Source of the DNA: a virus
Reading direction: 5' to 3' (one strand)
DNA length: 20,248 nt
IMG/VR virus record: IMGVR_UViG_3300005617_000065
Span: 1-20,248 of that record
Shown here: one piece after another, positions 7,775 to 14,512 of the stretch
How positions within the stretch are numbered: the first letter of the stretch is position 1
Layout of the letters: each line of letters starts with the position of its first letter
Position numbers and translations under genes: made by a program
Notes under the pieces: generated by a model
Seen by the model: only the letters and a program-made list of their open reading frames with translations
Databases searched by the model: none
Told to the model about the DNA's origin: nothing

Positions 7775-7802
7775 AGCCCACGTACCGAAAGGTAGGTGGG
7801 CT
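7775..7802 (+). promoter_or_regulatory. Perfectly placed hairpin covering the protease ribosome binding site
   Basis: AGCCCACGTACC, loop GAAA, then GGTAGGTGGGCT: a 12-base stem with one G-G mismatch, closed by a GNRA-type tetraloop. It ends one base before the ATG at 7804. The only purine-rich ribosome binding sequence (AAAGGTAGG) lies in the loop and 3' arm, so folding would hide it. No U-run follows, so it is not an intrinsic terminator. Translational control of the protease/scaffold gene is the natural inference. Confidence 0.6.
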
Positions 7803-7803
7803 G

Positions 7804-9129
7804 ATGACGCATGCCCTCGAACAGCCCAGCGGCCAGGAAACGCGCGATGCCCTGGTGTCCGCTGCCGCCGAATATGCACACACCGAAGCGAAGCATTACG
7901 CCGATCCTGGCTACCAAAGCGACGGCAAGAAACGGTACGCACTCGATTCGGAAAGTCAGTGCAGGGCCGCCTGGAGCTACATAAACCAGGAAGACAACGC
8001 GGCCAAGTACTCGCCCGAGGAACTCAAGCGGATCAAGGGACGCATCAAGGCCGCCGGCAAGAAGTACGGCATCGACTTCGCCGAGGACAACAAGGTCACC
8101 GCCGCCGCCGAACTGCGCGACATCGAGTTGGCCCGCGCCGGTTCTTGGAAGCTCGCCAGCGGTCCGCTCGAGGTGACCGACGAGATGCTGGCCGACGCCG
8201 CCCGCTTCGCCAACCGTGATGGTGCCCGCCCCGGCTACCTGAAGATCGGCCACACCGATACCCGCTTCATGGCCGGCGACGGCGAACCCGCACTGGGGTG
8301 GCTGCACAACATCCGCCTCGAAGAGGACGACCAAGGCCACGTCCTGAAGGGCGACCTGCACGACGTCCCCGACTGGCTCGCCGAGGCCATCCCGAGGCAT
8401 TGGCCGGATCGAAGCATCGAGGGCTATGCCGACTACACCCACGACGGCCAGCAGTACGGGCTGGTCGTGGACGGCCTAGCCCTGCTCGGTGTGACCCCGC
8501 CAGGTATGCCGTCGATCCGGTCGCTGCGCGATCTGCCCGCCGCTCTCGGTGTGGCCGCGGCCGGCGCGCTGGAACCCAACGGCACCCGCATCGTCGCCTC
8601 CTTCGGCGACGTCCCAGACCCCGCCCCGGAGGCGGTCGCACCACCCACCAACACCAGAAAAGGAGCCGGCATGTCTGCCGATCCGACCGAGATCCGAGAG
8701 GTGCTCGGGCTCGGCCCGGACTCCTCCGACGAAGAGGTGAGGTCGTCGTTCGACGAGGCGTTCCCACCACCCGCAGTACCTGTGACGGCCAGCGCGGCAC
8801 CGGGCACGATCGTGCTCGCCGCCTCGACGTACGAGGCGATGCAGCGCGACATGAAGGTCCTCACCGAGCACATCGCGAAGACCAAGCGCGACGAACGCGA
8901 CGAGGTGATCGCGGGTGCCGTGCGTGCCGGCAAGTTCACCCCGGCGCAGAAGCTGCACTTCACCCGACTGTGGGACGCCGACCCGGACGGCACCCGCAAT
9001 CTGATCGACACCCTGACGCCCAACTCGGCGCTCGCGGTGATGGCGTCCGGCTATGCCGGTGAAGGCGTCGAAGCCGACGCCGACTATGCGGCACTCTACG
9101 GCGCGCCCGACGCGCGTAAGGCGGGCTGA
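7804..9129 (+). CDS. Capsid maturation protease with C-terminal scaffold (Mu gpI-like)
   Basis: 441 aa. Residues ~30-90 (HYADPGYQSDGKKRYALDSE, then AAKYSPEELKRIKGRIKAAG) resemble the DUF6582 module often found in phage head proteins. Residues ~107-245 match the Mu gpI-type prohead protease pattern: WKLASGPLEVTDEML, YLKIGHTDTRF with H150, GWLHNIRLEEDDQGHVLKGD, WPDRSIEGYADY (200-211) and LLGVTPPGMPSI. The remaining ~150 residues are acidic and charged (SSDEEVRSSFDEAF), as expected of a scaffold domain that lines the prohead and is digested during maturation. An internal start at codon 290 could produce the scaffold alone. I did not assign the catalytic residues firmly. The gene sits directly before decoration and capsid genes, as usual. 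Confidence 0.84.
   Translation: MTHALEQPSGQETRDALVSAAAEYAHTEAKHYADPGYQSDGKKRYALDSESQCRAAWSYINQEDNAAKYSPEELKRIKGRIKAAGKKYGIDFAEDNKVTAAAELRDIELARAGSWKLASGPLEVTDEMLADAARFANRDGARPGYLKIGHTDTRFMAGDGEPALGWLHNIRLEEDDQGHVLKGDLHDVPDWLAEAIPRHWPDRSIEGYADYTHDGQQYGLVVDGLALLGVTPPGMPSIRSLRDLPAALGVAAAGALEPNGTRIVASFGDVPDPAPEAVAPPTNTRKGAGMSADPTEIREVLGLGPDSSDEEVRSSFDEAFPPPAVPVTASAAPGTIVLAASTYEAMQRDMKVLTEHIAKTKRDERDEVIAGAVRAGKFTPAQKLHFTRLWDADPDGTRNLIDTLTPNSALAVMASGYAGEGVEADADYAALYGAPDARKAG
8661..8673 (+). promoter_or_regulatory. Internal ribosome binding site and start for a scaffold isoform
   Basis: AGGAG at 8661-8665, five bases before an in-frame ATG at 8671 (Met290 of the protease). Initiation here would make a ~152-aa protein (8671-9129) lacking the protease domain. 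Phage Mu (gpI/gpZ) and lambda (C/Nu3) make scaffolds from in-frame internal starts, so the arrangement has strong precedent. The preceding residues are a Pro/Thr-rich linker, a sensible domain boundary. Confidence 0.68.
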
Positions 9130-9132
9130 CCC

Positions 9133-9519
9133 GTGGCTGACTATGAACCGGTCTACTCCGCCGGCACCTTGCCGTTCACCGTCACCACTGGTGGTGCCGT
9201 CACCGGCGGCAACGTAGTGGTCTGGTCCGCGGCGAGCACGGTGACCGTCTCTGGTGCGGACTCCGCAGTCGTGGCCGGCGTGGCCGCCCACGACGCGGCG
9301 TCCGGCGCGAAGCTCACCGTGTGGCCGATGGACGGCTGCGTTCATGAGCTGGTCGCTTCCGGCGCCATCACCGTGCTCGCTGGTGTCGTCACTGACACGA
9401 CCGGTCAGGTCAAGACCGCCACCATCGCCACCGCGGCCGCGGCCGGCACCCTCATCGGCACCGCCGTGACGACAGCTGCGGGTTCCCCGCTGAAGCTGCG
9501 CGTCCAGGGCCGCCGGTAA
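9133..9519 (+). CDS. Capsid decoration (cement) protein, first copy
   Basis: 128 aa, GTG start, three bases after the protease stop. It is rich in Ala, Val, Thr and Gly with alternating hydrophobic residues typical of a small beta-barrel: VTTGGAVTGGNVVVWSAA, SAVVAGVAAHDAASGAKLTV, GTLIGTAVTTAAG. This resembles DUF2190-type capsid cement proteins, which trim or bind the outside of the capsid and stabilise it. It sits between the protease and the major capsid gene, the usual place for decoration proteins. A related gene lies at 10844-11260, with matching AVV-x-G-x-A-x-x-DAASGA and IGTALTTA segments. The start is likely coupled to the upstream stop. Confidence 0.68.
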   Translation: MADYEPVYSAGTLPFTVTTGGAVTGGNVVVWSAASTVTVSGADSAVVAGVAAHDAASGAKLTVWPMDGCVHELVASGAITVLAGVVTDTTGQVKTATIATAAAAGTLIGTAVTTAAGSPLKLRVQGRR

Positions 9520-9540
9520 CCACCCGAGAGGAGATAGCAC

Positions 9541-10464
9541 ATGCCTGGTACGTACCCGGCTGGCGCGCCCGTCCTCACGGGTGATTCGCTGGCCATCAGC
9601 CGGTTCCTGCAGTCGCCGACTGCGATCCAGCGCCGGTTGCGCGACTACAAGGACCTTCGCTTCGTCGCCGATCAGTTGCTGACGCAGCGTTTCCGGTCCT
9701 CCGGTGGCGCGGTGCTCTACGAGTTGACCGAGCCGTTCGTGACCGACCGCACGGTGGAAGCCGTGTCGGCCGGGTCGGAGTACCCGTTCGGCAACCTGCC
9801 CACAGGTACCGCGGCCCTGGCCGCGGTCTCCAAGTGGGGTCAGAAGGCGCGGCTGACCGACGAGGAGATCTCGCGCAACCAGTACGGCGGGGCCGCCGTG
9901 GACCGCACGATGCGCAAGGTGCTCAACAGCATCATCAGCCAGGTCGACTCGATCACCATGTCGGCGATCGGGTCGGGGTTGGCCGACACCGCGACGTTGG
10001 GCAAGTGGGACGCCGGCACACCGAAGATCCTCAACGACATCTTGAACGCCAAGAGGATCATCAACGCCCGCAATCTCGGCTACGACCCGGACACCATCGT
10101 GGTGTCCGACCTCGGCTACATGTCGATGATGGTCGACACCGTCATCTCCAACCTGTGGCGGCGGGAGACCACCGACAACCCGGTCTACACCGGTGTGCTG
10201 GAGTCGGTGGCCGGTATGAAGGTCATCGTCACACCCAACCTGCCGGTGCCCACGTCGTGCTTCGTGCTCGACTCCAAGGCGCTGGGCGGCATGGCGGACG
10301 AGGTGGACGGCGCACCCGGTTACGCCGTGTCCGACCTGGCGGTGCAGGTCAAGGCGATCCGACTCGATGAGATCGACGGGTGGGACCTTCAGGCCCGCCG
10401 CAAGACGGTGCCGGTCGTTCAGGAGCCCGGTGCGGGCCAGGAGATCACAGGGGTGACGTCATGA
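9541..10464 (+). CDS. Major capsid protein (HK97 fold)
   Basis: 307 aa, preceded by a strong ribosome binding site (GAGAGGAGA). Its position after protease and decoration genes, its length, and segments such as KWGQKARLTDEEISRNQYGG, SIISQVDSITMSAIGSGLAD, DPDTIVVSDLGYMSMMVD, MKVIVTPNLPVPTSCFVLDS and IRLDEIDGWDLQARRKTVPV match HK97-fold major capsid proteins of actinophages. The protein would form the icosahedral shell. There is no long N-terminal delta domain, which agrees with a separate scaffold supplied by the upstream gene. Its stop overlaps the next ATG (ATGA). Confidence 0.88.
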   Translation: MPGTYPAGAPVLTGDSLAISRFLQSPTAIQRRLRDYKDLRFVADQLLTQRFRSSGGAVLYELTEPFVTDRTVEAVSAGSEYPFGNLPTGTAALAAVSKWGQKARLTDEEISRNQYGGAAVDRTMRKVLNSIISQVDSITMSAIGSGLADTATLGKWDAGTPKILNDILNAKRIINARNLGYDPDTIVVSDLGYMSMMVDTVISNLWRRETTDNPVYTGVLESVAGMKVIVTPNLPVPTSCFVLDSKALGGMADEVDGAPGYAVSDLAVQVKAIRLDEIDGWDLQARRKTVPVVQEPGAGQEITGVTS

Positions 10465-10844
10465 CCGACATCTATCGCGTGACCGCGCCGTACATCACGC
10501 TCAAGTCGAAGGCGGAGACCGGCGGCGAGCAGGTGCTCAGTTACTTCGCCGGCGCGCTGGTGCCCGAGACGGTGGACCTCGAGGATCTGGCCCGCCACAT
10601 CCGCAAGGGCATGGTGGAGAAGGTCGAGGGCGCCGATCTGAAGGCTGTGCAGACGCAGCAGGCCGAGGCGGACAAGGCCGAGAAGGCCGCCGAGGCACCG
10701 GAGGACAAGGCGGGTGCGGCGGCGGTCAAGTCGGCTCAGGCCGAGGTCGACCGGGCGGCTGCCGACAAGGCCGCGGCCGAGAAGGCGGAGGAGAAGGCGG
10801 AGCCCGAGGTGCGGGCGAAGCCGACGAAGGCGGGCGGTAGCTGA
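10461..10844 (+). CDS. Hypothetical head accessory protein with Ala/Glu/Lys-rich tail
   Basis: 127 aa. Start ATG overlaps the capsid gene stop, and its stop overlaps the next start (TGATG), so it is translationally coupled on both sides. Residues 1 to ~60 look globular (IYRVTAPYITLKSKAETGGE, VDLEDLARHIRKGMVEKVEG). The rest is almost only A, E, K, D and P (for example KAEKAAEAPEDKAGAAAVK), probably a long helix or coiled coil, or disordered. I do not recognise a named family. Similar short genes follow capsid genes in actinophages. A minor capsid or head-stabilising role is inferred from position. Confidence 0.7.
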   Translation: MTDIYRVTAPYITLKSKAETGGEQVLSYFAGALVPETVDLEDLARHIRKGMVEKVEGADLKAVQTQQAEADKAEKAAEAPEDKAGAAAVKSAQAEVDRAAADKAAAEKAEEKAEPEVRAKPTKAGGS

Positions 10845-11260
10845 TGGCCGCTGTCGTCGCGACGTCCGGCTGGGTCGCCAAGCACTCCAACCATCTGCAT
10901 GAGGGTCCGGTGACGGTGTACGAGGGCTGTACGGCCTCGGCCACCGTGACCGGTGGGCAGGTGTTGGCCGTGACCGCCAGCGGCACGGTCGGTCCGGCCG
11001 CCGCGAACTCGGCGGCGGTGGTCGGTATCGCTCTGGCCGACGCCGCGTCGGGTGCGACGGTGCGGATGTTCGTGCCCAACGGGGTGTGGTCCACTGTCAC
11101 CCCGACCGGTGTCACGGCCGGGGCGAAGCTGGTGACCGGTACGGCCGGCACGGTGGAGACGATCGCGGCCAACACGTTCGAGAAGATCATCGGTACGGCG
11201 TTGACCACGGCGACGGCGGGTAACCCGGTCATCTGGGTGCTCGGCATCAACGGCGGCTGA
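10844..11260 (+). CDS. Capsid decoration (cement) protein, second copy
   Basis: 138 aa, start overlapping the previous stop. It is Val/Ala/Thr/Gly-rich with the alternating pattern of a small beta-barrel: GWVAKHSNHLHEGPVTVYEG, CTASATVTGGQVLAVTASG, SAAVVGIALADAASGATV, EKIIGTALTTATAGNPVIWV. It resembles DUF2190-type cement proteins and shares the AVV-G-x-A-x-x-DAASGA core and the IGTALTTA element with the gene at 9133-9519. The two are therefore probably diverged paralogues on either side of the capsid gene. A role on the capsid surface is inferred from family and position. Confidence 0.66.
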   Translation: MAAVVATSGWVAKHSNHLHEGPVTVYEGCTASATVTGGQVLAVTASGTVGPAAANSAAVVGIALADAASGATVRMFVPNGVWSTVTPTGVTAGAKLVTGTAGTVETIAANTFEKIIGTALTTATAGNPVIWVLGINGG

Positions 11261-11263
11261 GCC

Positions 11264-11653
11264 ATGACGTGGCCGAATCTGTTCGAACTCAGCGACCTGC
11301 CCTCGTGGCTGCAGGTGCCTTCGGTTGATACAGAGACGGCCACGAGGATCAGGCAGTACGTGAACGGGTGGCTGATGTCGGCCACCCGTCTCACGGTCTG
11401 GCCCAATCCGGTGCCGGACGATCTGTTCGCGTGGGCGATCGAGTTGGCCGGGATCGCGTTCCGCAACCCGTCCGGCGCGGCGTCGGAATCCATCGATGAT
11501 TACAACGTCTCGTACAACGACGCGCGGCGTAAGGAGATCCTCGACGCCGCCCGTGTCGCGTACTCCGGTGCGGCCACGCCGAGCTACTTTTTCCCGGACT
11601 GGGACTGGCACTGGACGGTCACCGCGACTAGCACGAGTCCGCTGACGCAATGA
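11264..11653 (+). CDS. Head-tail connector (gp6-like adaptor)
   Basis: 129 aa. Helical in composition, with WPNLFELSDLPSWLQVP, TRIRQYVNGWLMSATRLTVW, AWAIELAGIAFRNPSG and the characteristic YNVSYNDARRKEILDAARVA. That last segment is typical of the actinophage form of the HK97 gp6/lambda-type adaptor that sits under the portal ring. It is the first gene after the capsid block, the usual place for the adaptor, and is followed by closure and tail-completion genes. The C-terminus is aromatic (SYFFPDWDWHW). The start is the ATG four bases after the preceding stop. Confidence 0.78.
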   Translation: MTWPNLFELSDLPSWLQVPSVDTETATRIRQYVNGWLMSATRLTVWPNPVPDDLFAWAIELAGIAFRNPSGAASESIDDYNVSYNDARRKEILDAARVAYSGAATPSYFFPDWDWHWTVTATSTSPLTQ

Positions 11654-11715
11654 CGCTCCGGCCGTCTACGGGCAGTACCGCCAGGCCGACTACCACGAAC
11701 ACCGTGCGTCCATAA
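11650..11715 (+). CDS. Possible 21-aa small ORF between connector and closure genes
   Basis: A 21-codon ORF whose ATG overlaps the connector stop (ATGA), the same coupling used by many real gene pairs here. It ends 12 bases before the next GTG start and so fills nearly all of the gap. The product is Thr/Pro/Arg-rich (MTLRPSTGSTARPTTTNTVR). Third-position G/C is fairly high. It is too short to tell from chance; it could instead be the decayed end of a longer connector. Confidence 0.25.
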   Translation: MTLRPSTGSTARPTTTNTVRP

Positions 11716-11727
11716 GGGAGGTTCGCC

Positions 11728-12138
11728 GTGGGTCGGGAGAACGTGCTCGCCGCCGGCCGGGCCTTCCTTTTCACGTCGGGTGCGTTGGTTGACACGTGCC
11801 GGATCCAGCGGCCTGCGAACGACTTCACTGATCCGACGACGGGTGTGGTGACCAAGACGTACACGCTGGTGTATCCGGACGGTCCGTGCCGGGTGCAGGC
11901 GGCTGCGGCGAACTGGGCCGGTCCGACCGACGTCGCTCAGGCGGCGTTGCGGCTGGCGAGCTTCGAGCTTCAGCTTCCGGTGGTCGGCACAGAGGGTTTG
12001 GAGATCGACGACCGGGTGACGATCCTGTCCTGCCTCAACGACGCTGATCTGGTCGGCCGGGTCTTCACGATCACGGGTGTGAGTCGCAAGAGCCACGCGA
12101 CCACGCGGAAGCTGCCTCTACTTGAGGTGCTTAGCTGA
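11728..12138 (+). CDS. Head closure protein (DUF6093-like)
   Basis: 136 aa, GTG start with a good ribosome binding site (AAGGGAGG, 7-base spacer). It opens with a helix (NVLAAGRAFLFTSGALVDTC), and then RIQRPANDFTDPTTGVVTKT and YPDGPCRVQAAAANWAG. A beta-rich end follows (LASFELQLPVVGTEGLEIDD, RVTILSCLNDADLVGRVFTI). This matches the DUF6093-type proteins that follow the adaptor in actinophages and plug the connector once DNA is packaged. Its last eight bases overlap the end of a gene on the other strand (12131-12316), so the two converge. Confidence rests on order and remembered pattern. Confidence 0.74.
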   Translation: MGRENVLAAGRAFLFTSGALVDTCRIQRPANDFTDPTTGVVTKTYTLVYPDGPCRVQAAAANWAGPTDVAQAALRLASFELQLPVVGTEGLEIDDRVTILSCLNDADLVGRVFTITGVSRKSHATTRKLPLLEVLS

Positions 12139-12316
12139 CCTTGGCGGGCATCTGGGCAAGGAAGTCGTAGAACTCCTCCTCGGTGAAGACGAACCGTTCC
12201 CCGGCCTGGACCACCTCGATCTCGCAGGTGTCGCCGTTGATGAAGACCGGTACGCCAGCCTCGCGAGCGAGCAGCGCGGTGGCGCCGTAGAAGATGATCA
12301 GCCCTCTCGTGTCCAT
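12131..12316 (-). CDS. Reverse-strand small protein of unknown function (moron-like)
   Basis: 61 aa, the only convincing gene on the - strand. The sequence is well-formed: MDTRGLIIFYGATALLARE, GVPVFINGDTCEIEVVQAGE, RFVFTEEEFYDFLAQMP. Nearly all codons end in G or C. It fills the 205-base interval between the head-closure and tail-completion genes, where the + strand has no gene. An upstream in-frame extension exists but reads antisense to the next gene and looks non-coding, so I start at 12316. A TACCGT hexamer (TANNNT type) lies seven bases before the ATG on the - strand, which could allow leaderless transcription. I do not recognise a family. It carries no membrane segment or signal peptide. 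Confidence 0.72.
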   Translation of the reverse strand: MDTRGLIIFYGATALLAREAGVPVFINGDTCEIEVVQAGERFVFTEEEFYDFLAQMPAKVS

Positions 12317-12323
12317 GCCCCAC

Positions 12324-12329
12324 ACGGTA
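12324..12329 (-). promoter_or_regulatory. Possible -10 element for the reverse-strand gene
   Basis: TACCGT on the - strand, ending seven bases before the ATG at 12316. TANNNT is the actinobacterial -10 consensus, and this spacing would put the transcript start on the start codon (leaderless), a common actinobacterial arrangement. No clear -35 was identified. A six-base match can arise by chance. Confidence 0.3.
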
Positions 12330-12343
12330 CGCCGGGAGGTGTC

Positions 12344-12745
12344 ATGGGCCTCTCGACGCGTGGCATGGACGAGTGGCTGGCCGACCTTGAGTCGCTGCCC
12401 GAGCGGGCAGTGAAGCCATTCACCCAGATCATGAAACGGGCCGGCGGCAACATCAAAGACGACTGGTCCGCCCGCTGGACAGCCATGCCACACGCCCACA
12501 TCCCGCACCTGGTCCAGGTGAGAGCACTCAGCTACGACACCGACCAGAAGGGATGGACGTTCAGCGTCGAGGTGGGTGTCCGGGCTGAACGGCTACAGGC
12601 CCGACTCGCCTCCTTCATCGAGTACGGCACCTTGACCTCCGCACCGCACCCGGCCGGCATGCCGGCCCTCGAAGCTGAGGCGCCCCGGATGGCCCAGTGG
12701 GCGGCCAAGGTCGCCGAGGACCTGTTGAACGGAGCCAAGCCATGA
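12344..12745 (+). CDS. Tail completion protein (HK97 gp10-like)
   Basis: 133 aa, ATG preceded by GGGAGG with a five-base spacer. LESLPERAVKPFTQIMKRAG and NIKDDWSARW, then PHLVQVRALSYDT, a beta strand segment (WTFSVEVG), and FIEYGTLTSAPHPAGMPALE are typical of HK97 gp10-type neck proteins. In those, the ExGT and P-x-P...PA elements near the end are characteristic. It joins the head connector to the tail terminator. The stop overlaps the next ATG (ATGA). An in-frame extension upstream to 12122 is open but runs antisense through the reverse-strand gene and was rejected. Confidence 0.76.
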   Translation: MGLSTRGMDEWLADLESLPERAVKPFTQIMKRAGGNIKDDWSARWTAMPHAHIPHLVQVRALSYDTDQKGWTFSVEVGVRAERLQARLASFIEYGTLTSAPHPAGMPALEAEAPRMAQWAAKVAEDLLNGAKP

Positions 12746-12975
12746 CGAAGAAGATCGAAGGCGCACCAGAGACCATCACGCAGGCACAGGTCGTCGCGGC
12801 GTGCGAAGTCCTCGGCCTCGACCCGGCGTGGACGCGCACCGTCAAGATGGGCGTCGGCTACATCGAGGTCACGTTGTTCGGATGCAGGCCCGTGAAGGTC
12901 CTGCGCGACAAGGACGAGGTAGCCGAGCACGTCGTCTACTACGACCTGCTCGCCGAGTCGTCGGCTGATGACTGA
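12742..12975 (+). CDS. Small hypothetical protein in the neck-gene cluster
   Basis: 77 aa, coupled by overlap to both neighbours (ATGA at its start, eight-base overlap at its end). Sequence: helix-like ITQAQVVAACEVLGLDPAW, then strand-like VKMGVGYIEVTLFGCRPVKV, then helical DKDEVAEHVVYYDLLAES. The strict coupling between tail-completion and tail-terminator genes suggests a virion or assembly role. No family recognised, and no motif that would give a function. Confidence 0.7.
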   Translation: MTKKIEGAPETITQAQVVAACEVLGLDPAWTRTVKMGVGYIEVTLFGCRPVKVLRDKDEVAEHVVYYDLLAESSADD

Positions 12976-13390
12976 CCAGCTGGATGAACTGCACGCGCAG
13001 GTCTTCCTCGCCGCACTCGCGTCCAACCCGAACCTGACTGTCAGCCGGGCCTTCGACGGTGTGGTGCCTAGTCCCACGCCCGATCCGCCGTGGGTGCTCG
13101 TCTACTTCCACCTCGCGTGGCCGCGCGACGGCATCGGCACAGCCCTGACCGCGCAGCAGGTCACCGCGACCGCCACGGCCACCTGCCATTGCGTCGGGCT
13201 CAACGCCGCCGCCGCCCGGGCGGTCGGCATGCAGGTCCGCTCATCGCTGCTCAACCTCAAGCCGGTCATTGCCGGGCGCAGCTGCTCGCCGGTCAAGCAG
13301 GACGACTCGCTGGCACCGGACCGGGACGAGTCCACCGGCCGCCTCGTCATGGACGCCGTGCAGGTTTTCAGCTTCCAATCCACCGGCTGA
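12968..13390 (+). CDS. Tail terminator protein
   Basis: 140 aa. It starts with a helix (LDELHAQVFLAALASNPNLT), followed by beta-rich WVLVYFHLAWPRDGIGTALT and TATATATCHCVGLNAAAARA. VGMQVRSSLLNLKPVIAG is next, and it ends with VMDAVQVFSFQSTG. Helix, central strands, helix, then a terminal strand is the arrangement of tail terminators of the lambda gpU type, which cap the tail tube and fix its length. The position after tail completion and before the tube gene agrees. The assignment is by order and general pattern. Confidence 0.68.
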   Translation: MTDQLDELHAQVFLAALASNPNLTVSRAFDGVVPSPTPDPPWVLVYFHLAWPRDGIGTALTAQQVTATATATCHCVGLNAAAARAVGMQVRSSLLNLKPVIAGRSCSPVKQDDSLAPDRDESTGRLVMDAVQVFSFQSTG

Positions 13391-13428
13391 GTCCGGGCCA
13401 ACCACCGTCCACATAGGAGGCGCGTCGG

Positions 13429-13776
13429 ATGACGCTGCAAGCATCACAGACCGTCGCCGGGCCCGGCAGCGCCGCCCTGACGACACCGACCGCACTTACG
13501 CCCGCCGCGTCGGACACCATCGCCGCGACCAGTTTCGGACCCAACGGTCTGCTCATGTTCGTGGTCACCACCGGCACCCAGACCGACGTGACGGTGCTCG
13601 ACCCCAATGTGGACGCTCTCGGGTATGCCGGCACGGTGCCGACGTTGACGGGTACGGCCACCGGGCATCGGATGCTGTTCATCCCGTTGTCCGCCATCGC
13701 GCCCTCGACGCAGCTGGCGACAGTCACGTTCTCCGGCGCCCGCACCGGCGTGACGTATTACCTGGTGAGGGTCTGA
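13429..13776 (+). CDS. Small beta-rich structural protein, unknown
   Basis: 115 aa with a strong ribosome binding site (ATAGGAGGCG) in the 38-base gap before it. It is rich in Thr, Ala, Val and Gly, with alternating patterns of a beta sandwich: SDTIAATSFGPNGLLMFVVT, DVTVLDPNVDALGYAGTVPT, HRMLFIPLSAIAP, LATVTFSGARTGVTYYLVRV. It lies between tail terminator and tail tube. No named family recognised. A surface or tail-decoration role is possible from composition and location, but unproven. Its own good ribosome binding site suggests it is needed in quantity. Confidence 0.68.
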   Translation: MTLQASQTVAGPGSAALTTPTALTPAASDTIAATSFGPNGLLMFVVTTGTQTDVTVLDPNVDALGYAGTVPTLTGTATGHRMLFIPLSAIAPSTQLATVTFSGARTGVTYYLVRV

Positions 13777-13778
13777 CC

Positions 13779-14021
13779 ATGGCCCGCTTCGCCGTGATCC
13801 GCCACCCGGACGTCACCGTAGCCGGCGTCTGCCCCGAGGGCGCCTTCGAGTTCCAGCACGCCCGCGGCTGGTACCGGGTCTCGGAATGGACCGAGACGCC
13901 GGGCGAGTACGAGCTTGACGATTTCGGGCCGGACCTGCCGGACCTGGACGCGCCACCGGAGAAGAAGACCACCAAAGCCCCGGCCAAGCCGGCAGCCGAT
14001 GATGAGGAGCAAGAGGTATGA
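13779..14021 (+). CDS. Small acidic/lysine-tailed protein, unknown
   Basis: 80 aa, ATG two bases after the preceding stop, and its own stop overlaps the tail tube start (ATGA). The N-terminal half looks like a small beta domain (MARFAVIRHPDVTVAGVC, then FEFQHARGWYRVSEWTE). The C-terminus is low-complexity, first acidic (LDDFGPDLPDLDAPPEKK) and then Lys/Ala/Pro-rich ending DDEEQEV. Similar head- or tail-associated short proteins with charged tails occur in actinophages. Function unknown. Confidence 0.66.
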   Translation: MARFAVIRHPDVTVAGVCPEGAFEFQHARGWYRVSEWTETPGEYELDDFGPDLPDLDAPPEKKTTKAPAKPAADDEEQEV

Positions 14022-14512
14022 GCGTCGTCATCATGGACGGCCGGGTCCGGGTCTACTCGCTGACCGCGTGCGCGAACATCGCGCTGCCGACGGTGGCCGA
14101 GCTCAACGCCGGCACGGACCTGACCAGCTACATCACCCCGGACGGGTTGGACATCTCGATGGCCACCGGGAAGGTCAACGTTGGCAACGTCGGGTCCACG
14201 TTCACGCTGAACCGGGTCGGTCGGCGTGAGCCGACAATCTCGTTGACGCTCCACCATGACTCGCCGACCGACACCCCGTGGTCGCTGTTCGTGTACCGGG
14301 CCACCGGCTTCCTGGCCGTGCGCACCGGCATCGACAAGGTCACGGCGTGGACGATCGGCCAGGGTGCCGGCGGTTCCACCGGTGTCGTGCAGGTGTTCCC
14401 GTACGAGTGCGGCGAGTACAACCCGGTCAAGCCGGCGCCGGACACGTCGTGGGACTTCACGGTTGACCTGACCGTCTACCTCGACCCGAACGTGCGGTCA
14501 GTGGTGGCATGA
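14018..14512 (+). CDS. Major tail tube protein
   Basis: 164 aa, beta-rich: MSVVIMDGRVRVYSLTACAN, AELNAGTDLTSYITPDGLDI, STFTLNRVGRREPTISLTLH, PWSLFVYRATGFLAVRTG, SWDFTVDLTVYLDPNVRSVV. The LNAGTDLT-x-Y segment and the position after the terminator and directly before the tail chaperones identify it as the tube protein that polymerises around the tape measure. The size is in the range of small tube proteins. Start and stop overlap both neighbours by ATGA, so expression is coupled. The host-type codon bias is strong. Confidence 0.8.
   Translation: MSVVIMDGRVRVYSLTACANIALPTVAELNAGTDLTSYITPDGLDISMATGKVNVGNVGSTFTLNRVGRREPTISLTLHHDSPTDTPWSLFVYRATGFLAVRTGIDKVTAWTIGQGAGGSTGVVQVFPYECGEYNPVKPAPDTSWDFTVDLTVYLDPNVRSVVA

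Noticed and set aside
7775-7802. Intrinsic terminator
   Set aside because: The hairpin is stable but has no U-run after it and is followed at once by a start codon.
12122-12343. N-terminal extension of the tail-completion protein
   Set aside because: The extra residues run antisense through the reverse-strand gene, and a proper GGGAGG-ATG start exists at 12344.
12317-12508. N-terminal extension of the reverse-strand gene
   Set aside because: It would be antisense to the tail-completion gene and its residues look like shadow sequence; the ATG at 12316 gives a clean protein.
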